DNA from: Hymenobacter plasmatis
GTDB taxonomy: Bacteria > Bacteroidota > Bacteroidia > Cytophagales > Hymenobacteraceae
Direction: 5' to 3'
Length of the DNA stretch: 64,000 bases
Assembly: GCF_020711255.1 (NCBI RefSeq)
Contig: NZ_JAJFAW010000007.1
Span: 141,571-205,570 of the forward strand
Positions 10,101 to 16,926 of the stretch are shown here, piece after piece. Each line of letters begins with the position of its first letter. Position 1 is the stretch's first letter. The notes under the pieces are model-generated. The model had not been told where the DNA came from. It searched no databases and saw nothing but the letters and a program-made list of their open reading frames with translations. The translations under genes and the position numbers were made by a program.

Positions 10101-10216
10101 CCAGCCACCATTAAAATTAAGAGGCCCAGCAGCCTGGCGCGGGCCCCAATGGGGGCTGCGTGGCGTGGCCATGGCCGAAACCCGGCTCCAGAATGAAGGC
10201 CAAACCAAACAGGCAA
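7118..10216 (-). CDS. lptD: LptD-like outer-membrane LPS assembly protein
   Basis: LptD with LptE inserts lipopolysaccharide into the outer leaflet. After a signal-like segment (LLGLLILMVAGAAGSAWG) and a Pro/Ala/Lys-rich linker comes an OstA/LptA-like beta-jellyroll (DSIQFDVTGKVARLYNKASV; about residues 150-300 of this form). A long C-terminal beta-barrel follows, rich in alternating aromatic strands and ending LKLNRNRYQQYQ. The start is uncertain. The frame stays open to 10438 with an ATG at 10312, but that would overlap the divergent amidase gene and lie upstream of the -7/-33 promoter seen at 10257-10287. I therefore chose the TTG at 10214-10216, giving about 1032 residues. Confidence 0.82.
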   Translation of the reverse strand: MPVWFGLHSGAGFRPWPRHAAPIGARARLLGLLILMVAGAAGSAWGQAVTPPKPTPQAKAAKKRTAPQAPAPAKPKVPLAKPTQRPGSAPTPPVRFISPDPRDPQGPPPAGARNTGQPRVPGTSHKPVPDTLAPGGVRNTGLPGAVSRTGDSLQVSGKPKGQIETTIKYAAKDSIQFDVTGKVARLYNKASVDYGDTDLKAAVITVDYGKNTMTADGKRDSLNNKLEGRPVLKDKGGLYTAKSIAYNFKTKKARVSEAVTTQGEGYVSASVIKRQPNGDIDGLIGRYTTCNLEHPHFYIQAKRMKVIPGDKVVTGPFNLVIGDVPTPLGFLFGFFPMPTTNRGSGVIIPTFGQAADRGYYLSNGGYYFAPNDYIGVRLTGDVYAGNAQSFGGWGATSDVSYLKRYTFQGNFNLRFSTRPSNQILTSDALGTGQVYIKPPAANSFWITWSHTPVPKPGGGRFSASVNAGTSSFNKINSLDARRYLSTQFSSSISYSKQLRNLPINYDVRLSQSQGTDGSMTFTLPDVSLGLARQYPYQWFGIEPGAHKLGKVYEQFTLSYNLTARNEVSNIVPARSLANGLPLLGGTTVPTNIPLNFANVGKVLRNSRNGVQHSFGIGLGSYPIAQHLQFTPSLNYGEVWYGQRLNYRFSPVAQAVRIDTTYGLYRINNYSASASLNTTFYGTINRKGTHKIQALRHKVTPSLNYSYAPDFTQRSSVFPQPDLYGLRNQFNQLVPRDQLTSVNGRNPYPFSSFNNFLYGTPGGSKQNQVTFNLQNSVEMKVREANDTTGTNPFRKASLIEGLDFSTSYNFAADSLRLQPVAVNFRTQVARKLNLNSTALFEPYQRDAQGRTINKYLFEADPRKLLRLASATFGATYSFNPASGNRKSVVPRAVAPTNDPTLGTVGQPNYYADYVDFEIPWELALTYAAGYTTNPIPLKSGDARPPILALNTVGVTGSVKLTPNLRLSYNLGYDITHQTITYPNVTFFRDLHCWQITGQWIPFGVTKGYGFTISAKSSLLQDLKLNRNRYQQYQ

Positions 10217-10239
10217 AGTATAGTAGCGGTTAATTCGTT

Positions 10240-10247
10240 TACTTTTG
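10240..10247 (+). promoter_or_regulatory. -7 box for the amidase gene
   Basis: TACTTTTG fits TAnnTTTG about 50 bases before the GTG start at 10296. The -33 element is unclear. It lies nose-to-nose with the lptD promoter at 10257-10287, so the two divergent promoters overlap. Confidence 0.45.
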
Positions 10248-10256
10248 GGGCTTATA

Positions 10257-10287
10257 CAAAGGTAGCAGGTCGCTACCGCCCCTTCAA
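10257..10287 (-). promoter_or_regulatory. Promoter for lptD (-33 TTG, 20-bp spacer, -7 TACCTTTG)
   Basis: On the minus strand TTG (10287-10285) is separated by 20 bases from TACCTTTG (10264-10257). This is the most complete Bacteroidota-type promoter I found in the window. It sets the lptD transcription start near 10250, which argues against the upstream ATG at 10312. Confidence 0.65.
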
Positions 10288-10295
10288 CGAACAAC

Positions 10296-11153
10296 GTGCG
10301 GATTATTGTCATCCTGGCCAGTGCCGCCCTGCTGGTGCTCGGCGCCGGCAGCGGGGAGTGGAAAGCGGAGGCCCAGACGCCGGCCGATTCGACCCGCGTA
10401 GCGCCCGATTCTGCGCTCGCGGCCCCCGATTCTCCCAATGCTCCCTACCGCTACCGGCTGCGCACCGTGGTGCTCGACGCGGGCCACGGCGGCAAAGACC
10501 GCGGCTGCGCGGGCGCTTCGGCCCGGGAGGCCGACGTGGCCCTGAACCTGGTGCTGGCCCTGGGCCGCCAGATTCAGGAAAACATGCCCGACGTAAAGGT
10601 CATTTACACGCGCAAGACCAACGTGTTTATTGAGCTGGACGAGCGCGCCGCCATTGCCAACCGCAATCACGCCGACCTGTTCATCTCCATTCATTGCAAC
10701 GCCGGCCCCAGCCAAAGCCACGGCACCGAGGTGTGGACCATGGGCCTGCACAAAACCACCGCCAACCTGGGCGTAGCCCAACGCGAAAACTCAGTTATTC
10801 TCCAGGAAAAGGACTACAAAACCCGCTACGACGGTTTCGACCCCAGCTCACCCCAGAGTCATATTCTGTTTTCGCTGTTCCAGTCGGCCTACATCACCAA
10901 CAGCCTGCGCTTTGCCCAGCGGGTAGACCGGCAGCTGCGCACCAGCGTGAGCCGGCCCAGCCGCGGCGTAAAACAGGCCGGCTTTCTGGTGCTCTGGAAG
11001 TCGACCATGCCCTCGGTGCTCATCGAATCCGGCTTCCTTACCAACCCTTCCGAAGAGCGGTACCTCAACGACAAAGCTAATCAGTCGTATATGGCGGCGG
11101 GAATCTATCGGGCCTTCCGTGAATACAAGCGCGAACTCGAAGGCGGCTCCTGA
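10296..11153 (+). CDS. N-acetylmuramoyl-L-alanine amidase (Amidase_3)
   Basis: Zinc amidase that cleaves the bond between N-acetylmuramic acid and the stem peptide of peptidoglycan, in cell separation or wall turnover. GTG start, 285 residues, N-terminal signal-like helix (IIVILASAALLVLGAG). Zinc and catalytic positions visible: DAGHGGKD (H64), E79 in AREADV, SIHCNA (H133) and the catalytic glutamate of SVLIESGFLTN. It lacks LysM or SPOR domains. It is divergent from lptD and followed by an MlaD-like gene. To my knowledge this lptD/amidase/mlaD grouping recurs in Bacteroidota. Confidence 0.93.
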   Translation: MRIIVILASAALLVLGAGSGEWKAEAQTPADSTRVAPDSALAAPDSPNAPYRYRLRTVVLDAGHGGKDRGCAGASAREADVALNLVLALGRQIQENMPDVKVIYTRKTNVFIELDERAAIANRNHADLFISIHCNAGPSQSHGTEVWTMGLHKTTANLGVAQRENSVILQEKDYKTRYDGFDPSSPQSHILFSLFQSAYITNSLRFAQRVDRQLRTSVSRPSRGVKQAGFLVLWKSTMPSVLIESGFLTNPSEERYLNDKANQSYMAAGIYRAFREYKRELEGGS

Positions 11154-11272
11154 ACTAAAGCGTAACGGCGCGCATTGAATGCAGTAAAAATCCAGTTCCT
11201 GCTTTCTGTCGTACCATCCTTCAGGTCAATACCGCTGCTTCCCCATTCACCCATCCAATTATTACCCCCCTC

Positions 11273-12289
11273 GTGTCTAAAGAAATAAAAGTAGCGTTGC
11301 TGACCATTGTGGCCATTGCGGCGCTCGTTATCGGCTATAATTTTCTGCGCGGCAGCAACGTTTTGTCTTCCGACCAGACTTACTACGCCACCTATCCCAA
11401 GGTGGAGGGCCTGAACGTAGGCGCGATGGTTGCGCTAAACGGCATCAAGGTGGGCCAGGTGAAAAGCATGCAGCTGCAGCCCGACAAAGGGAATAGCGTG
11501 CGCGTGGCCTTGGAGCTGCAAAAAGATATTGTGGTGGGCGACTCCACCACGGCTAGCCTGGGCGGCACGCTGCTTGGCTCCAAAGGAATTACCCTGACGC
11601 TGGGGAAAAACTCGAAGGTGTATACCGGCGGCGAAGAAATCCGAACCGTGACCCCTTCCAGCATTACCGACGCGTTTCAGGCCAAGGCCCTGCCCGTGCT
11701 GGATACGGTGGGCGCCACGCTTTCGCACATCAACGGCTTCCTGAACCGCGATGCCCAGACCAACATTCAGCAAACCCTGCTTGGCGCCCGCGGCACCACC
11801 GAGGCGCTGCAAAAGCTCATTGTGGACAACCAGCGCAACATCAATCTGATTACGCGCAACCTGGCCCAGATGAGCACGGCGCTGAACAAGACCACGAGCA
11901 AGCTCGACCGCATTGCCGTAAACTTCTCGCAGCTGTCCGATTCGTTGAAGGCCGCGCCCGTGGGCCCCGCCTTGCGCCGGCTCAACTCCACCATGGCCGA
12001 AGCCCAAACTACCGTGGCCAGCCTGAACCGCGCCCTGAACGACAAAAAAGGCTCGATGGGCAAGCTGCTCAACGACACCTTGCTCTACAACAACCTCAAC
12101 GCCACGGCCGCCAGCTCCAACGACCTGCTCGTGGACCTCAAGGCCAACCCGAAGCGCTACGTGCATTTCTCGGTATTCGGCGGTGGCAAAGAGAAGAACA
12201 AAGTGGAAACCACCAAGAAGCCCAACGGAACCACCACCACGGAAGTGAAGAAGGTGGAAACCACGCCCGCCCTTGCACCACTGAAGTAG
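11273..12289 (+). CDS. MlaD/MCE-domain protein
   Basis: MCE proteins form hexameric rings that move phospholipids between membranes. The 338-residue protein (GTG start) has one N-terminal membrane anchor (VALLTIVAIAALVIGYNF), the MCE domain at about 35-110 (VEGLNVGAMVALNGIKVGQV, then LLGSKGITL), and a long helical region at about 140-300 with many Asn, Thr and Leu residues. A Lys/Thr-rich tail ends the protein. The permease and ATPase partners (MlaE, MlaF) are not in the window. It probably shares a transcript with the upstream amidase (119-bp gap) and is followed by a clean intrinsic terminator. Confidence 0.88.
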   Translation: MSKEIKVALLTIVAIAALVIGYNFLRGSNVLSSDQTYYATYPKVEGLNVGAMVALNGIKVGQVKSMQLQPDKGNSVRVALELQKDIVVGDSTTASLGGTLLGSKGITLTLGKNSKVYTGGEEIRTVTPSSITDAFQAKALPVLDTVGATLSHINGFLNRDAQTNIQQTLLGARGTTEALQKLIVDNQRNINLITRNLAQMSTALNKTTSKLDRIAVNFSQLSDSLKAAPVGPALRRLNSTMAEAQTTVASLNRALNDKKGSMGKLLNDTLLYNNLNATAASSNDLLVDLKANPKRYVHFSVFGGGKEKNKVETTKKPNGTTTTEVKKVETTPALAPLK

Positions 12290-12333
12290 TGGCCCCGCGC
12301 CGCTGCTGAAGCGACGCTTCCCGCTCCTGCCCG

Positions 12334-12341
12334 TACCTTTG
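12334..12341 (+). promoter_or_regulatory. -7 box immediately before a terminator, upstream of the carboxylase gene
   Basis: TACCTTTG at the right distance to start the carboxylase transcript (start codon 12403), but its last base abuts the mlaD terminator hairpin, so initiation would occur inside that hairpin. No clear -33 box. Confidence 0.45.
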
Positions 12342-12367
12342 AAATCCGCCTTCGGGCGGATTTTTTG
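12342..12367 (+). terminator. Intrinsic terminator after mlaD
   Basis: Stem AAATCCGCC / GGCGGATTT with a TTCG tetraloop, followed by a T-run. Strong rho-independent form. Confidence 0.9.
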
Positions 12368-12402
12368 TGCCCATTCTTCCAAAATCCCACCCCCGCTTTT
12401 TT

Positions 12403-14031
12403 ATGAACGTCGAGTTCAACCGCAACGAAGACCAACTCAAGCAACTCAGCTTCCAGCTCCACCAGAAGTTTCAAAAAGTAGCCCTGGGCGGGGGCGAGAA
12501 GCGCATTGCCGCCCACAAAGCCAAAGGCAAGCTCACCGCCCGCGAACGCATCAACTACTTGCTGGATAAAGGCGCGGCCCAGGTCGAAATCGGCGCTTTT
12601 GCGGGCGAGGGCATGTACAAAGAAGAAGGCGGCTGCCCCGGCGGCGGCGTGGTGGTGGTGATTGGCTACGTGGCCGGCCGCCAGTGCGTGGTAGTAGCGA
12701 ACGACGCCACCGTGAAGGCCGGCGCGTGGTTCCCCATCACGGCCAAAAAGAACCTGCGGGCCCAGGAAATCAGCATCGAAAACAAGCTGCCGATTATTTA
12801 CCTGGTCGATTCCGCCGGCGTGTACCTGCCCATGCAGGATGAGATTTTTCCCGATAAAGAGCATTTTGGCCGCATTTTCCGCAACAACGCGGTGATGAGC
12901 AGCATGGGCATCGTGCAGATTTCGGCCATCATGGGCCCCTGCGTGGCCGGTGGCGCCTACCTGCCCATCATGAGCGACGAGGCCATGATTGTGAACGGGA
13001 CCGGCTCGGTATTCCTGGCCGGCTCCTACCTGGTGAAATCCGCCATTGGCGAAACCATCGACAACGAGGCGCTGGGCGGCGCCAGCATGCACTCCGAAAT
13101 CTCGGGCGTGACCGACTACAAGTTCGACACCGACGAAGAGTGCCTGGAGCACATCCGCAACATCTTCGACAAGATGGGCGGCCAGGCGTCGGCCGGCTTC
13201 AGCCGCGTGGCCCCGGCCAAACCTGCGCAGGACGAGCAGGAAATCTACGGCCTGCTGCCCTCCGACCGCGTGAAGCCCTACGACATGATGGAAATCATCA
13301 ACCGCCTGGTCGATAACTCGGAGTTTGAGCCCTACAAGGACCTGTATGGCCAGACGCTCATCTGCGGGCTGGCGCGCATCGACGGTTGGGCGGTGGGCAT
13401 CGTGGCCAACCAGCGCAAAATCGTGAAGAGCAAGAAAACCGGCATGCAGATGGGCGGCGTCATCTACTCCGACTCGGCCGACAAAGCCGCACGCTTCATC
13501 ATGAACTGCAACCAGAAGCGCATCCCTCTGGTGTTTCTGCACGACGTGTCGGGCTTCATGGTGGGCTCGGCCTCCGAGCAGGGCGGCATCATCAAGGACG
13601 GCGCCAAGATGGTGAATGCCATGGCCAATTCGGTGGTGCCCAAGTTCACGGTCATCGTGGGCAACAGCTACGGCGCCGGCAACTATGCCATGTGCGGCAA
13701 AGCCTACGACCCGCGCCTCATCGTGGCCTGGCCCACCGCCCAACTCGCCGTAATGAGCGGCGCCGCGGCCGCCAATACGCTGCTGCAAATCCAGGTGGCT
13801 TCCCTCAAAGCCAAAGGCGAAGTCATCACCCCGGAAGCCGAAAAGGAACTTTTGGACCGCATCAAAGCCCGCTACGAGGAGCAATTATCGCCTTACTACG
13901 CCGCGGCCCGCCTCTGGGTCGATGCCGTTATTGACCCGCTGGAAACGCGTAAGGTGATTTCGGAAGGCATTGCAGCTGCAAACCATGCGCCGATTGAGAA
14001 GGCGTATAACGTGGGTGTTATTCAGGTGTGA
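12403..14031 (+). CDS. Acyl-CoA carboxylase, carboxyltransferase (beta) subunit
   Basis: Transfers carboxyl from carboxybiotin to an acyl-CoA. ATG 12403 gives 542 residues. Crotonase-like carboxyltransferase halves are visible: KLTARERINYLLD near 45, IYLVDSAGVYLPMQDEIFPD, HFGRIFRNNAVMSS, CVAGGAYLPIMSDE, then in the C-half LVFLHDVSGFMVGS and GNSYGAGNYAMCGKAY. The FPDKEHFGRIF segment and the length resemble methylcrotonyl-CoA carboxylase beta more than propionyl-CoA carboxylase, but this is a guess. No biotin carboxylase or biotin carrier gene is adjacent, so the alpha subunit must be elsewhere. A leucine-degradation role would contrast with the ilv operon 45 kb away. Confidence 0.88.
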   Translation: MNVEFNRNEDQLKQLSFQLHQKFQKVALGGGEKRIAAHKAKGKLTARERINYLLDKGAAQVEIGAFAGEGMYKEEGGCPGGGVVVVIGYVAGRQCVVVANDATVKAGAWFPITAKKNLRAQEISIENKLPIIYLVDSAGVYLPMQDEIFPDKEHFGRIFRNNAVMSSMGIVQISAIMGPCVAGGAYLPIMSDEAMIVNGTGSVFLAGSYLVKSAIGETIDNEALGGASMHSEISGVTDYKFDTDEECLEHIRNIFDKMGGQASAGFSRVAPAKPAQDEQEIYGLLPSDRVKPYDMMEIINRLVDNSEFEPYKDLYGQTLICGLARIDGWAVGIVANQRKIVKSKKTGMQMGGVIYSDSADKAARFIMNCNQKRIPLVFLHDVSGFMVGSASEQGGIIKDGAKMVNAMANSVVPKFTVIVGNSYGAGNYAMCGKAYDPRLIVAWPTAQLAVMSGAAAANTLLQIQVASLKAKGEVITPEAEKELLDRIKARYEEQLSPYYAAARLWVDAVIDPLETRKVISEGIAAANHAPIEKAYNVGVIQV

Positions 14032-14059
14032 TTGAACTGCGTTGAGCTAAGCAGAAATT

Positions 14060-14563
14060 ATGAGAATTGTACTTAGCACTTGCGCCCTCGTGCTATTATG
14101 CTCAGCTGGGATAACAGGATGTAGCAAAGAGAAAAAGCAGTTACAACAAGAAGTGAGCTTTGATAAACTAACGCCTGATGGCAGTCTCATTATCCACTTT
14201 GAATGGGCTACAATTACTGCAAGAGCACGTGGGAATGCCATAACTTTTGAGCATTGGAGATTTAGAGACTCTCTGACTAGCAGAGGCAAATGGCATATAC
14301 CAACAAATAGACAGATTGAAAAAGCCGAGCTGAGCGCATCAGAGAAAGACAGCATGTATATCTGGGTTAAAAAGCTGATACAAAAGCCCGTAAATCCCAA
14401 AATGTTCTGCACAGATTATGTGGGATATGTAAGTCTTGCTGTTGTGCATTCAGCACAGGTTCGACAATCATGCACGTACAGTTCGGTATGTGAATGGGAA
14501 ACTCTGAGCCCAGAATCTAAAAAACTGAATGCGATTATTAGATCGAAGTTTTCGGGGTTCTAG
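14060..14563 (+). CDS. Hypothetical lipoprotein, unusually AT-rich
   Basis: 167 residues with a lipoprotein signal peptide: MRIVLSTCALVLLCSAGITGC, lipobox ITGC with the acylated cysteine at 21. The mature part is mixed alpha/beta with several cysteines (CTDYVG, SCTYSSVCEW) and no domain I recognise. The gene uses many A/T-ending codons and is clearly lower in GC than its neighbours, as is the 150 bp after it. This suggests recent acquisition or relaxed selection. It sits 28 bp after the carboxylase stop and may be read through from it. Confidence 0.65.
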   Translation: MRIVLSTCALVLLCSAGITGCSKEKKQLQQEVSFDKLTPDGSLIIHFEWATITARARGNAITFEHWRFRDSLTSRGKWHIPTNRQIEKAELSASEKDSMYIWVKKLIQKPVNPKMFCTDYVGYVSLAVVHSAQVRQSCTYSSVCEWETLSPESKKLNAIIRSKFSGF

Positions 14564-14721
14564 TTCTTATGCGAGTTCTAGTAATGAGAGAAATTCCATT
14601 CTGGTGCTCTTTCGGAGTGCAATGGCGAAAGCCGCCTGCTTGGGGCTTATAGTCCTCAAATGGTGCGAGTTATGCTGCACTAAACTTGCGCCAGTAGGCC
14701 GGAATAGCGGGCCCCTCAAGC

Positions 14722-15978
14722 CTACTGCCAACCCGCTACAATCCGTTGAGCTACCCGCTCGAAGAACGGCATGCGGTGCAGCTCGGCAAATTCCTTCACC
14801 TCTTTTAGCAGCTGAGGCACTTCGGGCGCGGCAGGGCCGGCGGCCAGGTGCAGCTCCACGAGCCAGGTATGCACCTGGTAATAGTCGAGGAGCCAGATGT
14901 GGCTTTCCAGGTGGAAGAGCGACTGGATGCTGGTAGCGCCGGCCGGGGCGCGGCCCGTGCGAAACTCCGCCACCGCCCGGAAGGCCCGCAGCAACTCGTT
15001 GTACACGTTAGCCTCCAGGTGCGCTAACTCGGGAAGTTCGGCCTGGGTAAAGTCCAGCCACTCCAGCAGCGGGGCAAACTGGCCGGTGAGGAAAAGCGCT
15101 TCGGCTACGTGGAAGTAGTATCCGCCCGGGAAATGATTGTAGAACGCCGGAAGCCGGGGCGAGGGCGTTGGGATGCGGGGCATGGCCGCGGCCTCCTGCT
15201 GCAGCCGGGCCAGTAGGGCGGGAGCTACGGGGCGGTTGGGGGCATCGAACCAGGCGCTGATGAGTTCGGCAAATGCCCGTCGGCCCCGCGGAAACGCGTG
15301 CACGTCGGCCGGCACGGGCAGGGCCAGCAGGTGCGGCAGGCGGCGGCGCCACGCCGCTTCGTCTTCAGCCAGAAACTCACCCAAAAACAAGACGCAATGC
15401 CCAAAAAGCTGGGCTTCGGGCGTGTGCTTGTGCTGCAGGTATTCCTCCAGTACTTCGCCGTAAGCCCCGTTTAGGTGAGCCAGGTCCACAAATGATTCCA
15501 CGAAAAACTCCTGCCCGGCGGGGTGAGCCGCCAGCCGCAGGGCCAGCGGGCCAGCCGGCCCCCGGGGATGGGTGGGCCGCGTGACACGGCCCAGGAAATA
15601 GCCCAACAACAGCTGCTCGGGGCGGGCCAGATTTTCCATGGCCAGCAGCTCCGGGATATCGGCAAGGCCGGCTGGCGGGGTGTTGTCGGCGGCCTTCACC
15701 AGGCTCGCTATCGCTTGGCCAAACGAGGCAAAATCGGCATGGCCGGCGTAGCGGGCCAGGGTGTCGAGGGTGTGCAGGTGGTAGCCGCCTTCTTTTTCCA
15801 CCAGGCCAAAGAAGCGGCGCAAGGTGCTGGGGCTTAGCCGGCGGCCGGCGGTGTGGGCGGCTTTTTGCAGCTCGGCTTCGAGGGCATCGCAGTGGCTGGG
15901 GTAGCGGAGCGGCTGCCCAAAGCGGGCGGCCACGGCGTCGCGCAGGGCGGCGTGTAGACGGGGAGAGATGTGGGGCAC
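14722..15978 (-). CDS. Hypothetical protein, 418 aa, helical
   Basis: GTG start (15976-15978), product MPHISPRLHAALRDAV. The N-terminal 90 residues (SPSTLRRFFGLVEKEGG, then HTLDTLARYAGHADFASFG) look like a small helical, possibly DNA-binding or regulatory, domain. I recall similar N-termini on many unassigned Bacteroidota proteins but cannot name the family. The rest is Leu/Ala-rich and helical, reminiscent of TPR-like repeats, with no signal peptide or membrane helix. It is not in an operon. It is convergent with the AT-rich lipoprotein gene. Function unknown. Confidence 0.6.
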   Translation of the reverse strand: MPHISPRLHAALRDAVAARFGQPLRYPSHCDALEAELQKAAHTAGRRLSPSTLRRFFGLVEKEGGYHLHTLDTLARYAGHADFASFGQAIASLVKAADNTPPAGLADIPELLAMENLARPEQLLLGYFLGRVTRPTHPRGPAGPLALRLAAHPAGQEFFVESFVDLAHLNGAYGEVLEEYLQHKHTPEAQLFGHCVLFLGEFLAEDEAAWRRRLPHLLALPVPADVHAFPRGRRAFAELISAWFDAPNRPVAPALLARLQQEAAAMPRIPTPSPRLPAFYNHFPGGYYFHVAEALFLTGQFAPLLEWLDFTQAELPELAHLEANVYNELLRAFRAVAEFRTGRAPAGATSIQSLFHLESHIWLLDYYQVHTWLVELHLAAGPAAPEVPQLLKEVKEFAELHRMPFFERVAQRIVAGWQ

Positions 15979-16255
15979 TAGAGCGTAGGGTAGAATCTGC
16001 AGGTCAAATAAAAAGAAATAATTGGCCTTTGCCTTGAACGAGGCACAATTTCACCTTTGTGCCCCTCCTTATGCAACGAGGCCCGCTTCCTTTTTATGCA
16101 ACGCTGCGGGGGCGTTATTTCTAAAAGTACACCGAGTGCCGGCTTCCATCGGCGGGCCAGCCTAGGTTTTCAGCAATTGGGCTGGTAAGGGGCTGGCTGA
16201 GGCTTTTTTGCGTGGGACAAGAATATTATTCCCCCTATATTATTTCCTCCATTTT

Positions 16256-16834
16256 ATGAGTGCGTTCTCGAAGCTGCTGAACGAAAACCATGACCCCAGA
16301 ATCGTGGAAAAGCTGATGCGCAAAGTGGGCGGCTTTCTCACTATCGGGGAAGATGTGCAGTGTGTGGCGGCCCAGCATCGGCTGCTGTTTAATGGGGCTC
16401 CCGATTACGTTGTGCTCACCTACAAGCGCATTATTTTTTGCCGGGTTCGGGATTTTGGGCTGAGCCTGGAGCTGGAGGATTACCAGTGGAAAGACGTGCT
16501 GGAAACCCGGTTTGAACAAGGCTGGTTGGGGGCAAAGCTGAGGGTGAAAACAGCCCGGCGGACGCGGAAGATAACATATCTGCCCAAAAAGGCGCACCGA
16601 GAGCTCCGCCAGTTTGTGCAGGACCGGGAAGCGCAGGCCCGCGAATACGCCCAGTTTCCCCTTTGGGGAAGCGAGTTGCCGGAACCCGGCGCAGCTCAAC
16701 TGACCCCGACCCCACCACGCGCCCCTGAGGACCTATCGGTGAAGATGAATCAGCTCGAAAAGATGCTGAAGTATCGGATTATCAATAAAGACGAATTTGA
16801 GGAGCGGCGCGACGCTATGCTGGTGTTGTGCTGA
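16256..16834 (+). CDS. PH-domain protein with C-terminal SHOCT motif
   Basis: 192 residues from ATG 16256 (MSAFSKLLNENHDPRIVEKL). Residues 25-125 read as a bacterial PH-like domain (FNGAPDYVVLTYKRIIFCRV, then WKDVLETRFEQG and ITYLPKKAHRELRQFV), similar to YokE/bPH_4 proteins. After a Pro-rich linker the last 30 residues match the SHOCT motif (MNQLEKMLKYRIINKDEFEE), a short oligomerisation element. It has no signal peptide, so it is probably cytosolic. Function unknown. A palindrome separates it from poxB. Confidence 0.65.
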   Translation: MSAFSKLLNENHDPRIVEKLMRKVGGFLTIGEDVQCVAAQHRLLFNGAPDYVVLTYKRIIFCRVRDFGLSLELEDYQWKDVLETRFEQGWLGAKLRVKTARRTRKITYLPKKAHRELRQFVQDREAQAREYAQFPLWGSELPEPGAAQLTPTPPRAPEDLSVKMNQLEKMLKYRIINKDEFEERRDAMLVLC

Positions 16835-16871
16835 GTGCCTTTTGCAAGGAGTATTCCACCGCCTGAACACT

Positions 16872-16921
16872 GGGGTGCATCCGTCGTAAGCAAGCACTGG
16901 CTTTCTACGTCGATGCACCCC
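16872..16921 (+). repeat. Inverted repeat directly upstream of poxB
   Basis: GGGGTGCATC at 16872-16881 pairs with GATGCACCCC at 16912-16921, with further CGTA/TACG pairing inside. The hairpin ends 5 bases before the poxB ATG, so it would cover the ribosome entry region, or terminate the preceding gene without a T-run. Confidence 0.6.
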
Positions 16922-16926
16922 TTGTT

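Noticed and set aside
10217..10438. Upstream extension of lptD to an ATG at 10312 or to 10438
   Set aside because: It would overlap the divergent amidase gene and lie upstream of a well-formed promoter; the added residues have no signal-peptide character.
12157..13884. 575-codon open frame antisense to the acyl-CoA carboxylase gene
   Set aside because: Shadow of a high-GC gene: its product is His/Val/Gly low-complexity with no domain, while the other strand encodes a complete carboxyltransferase.
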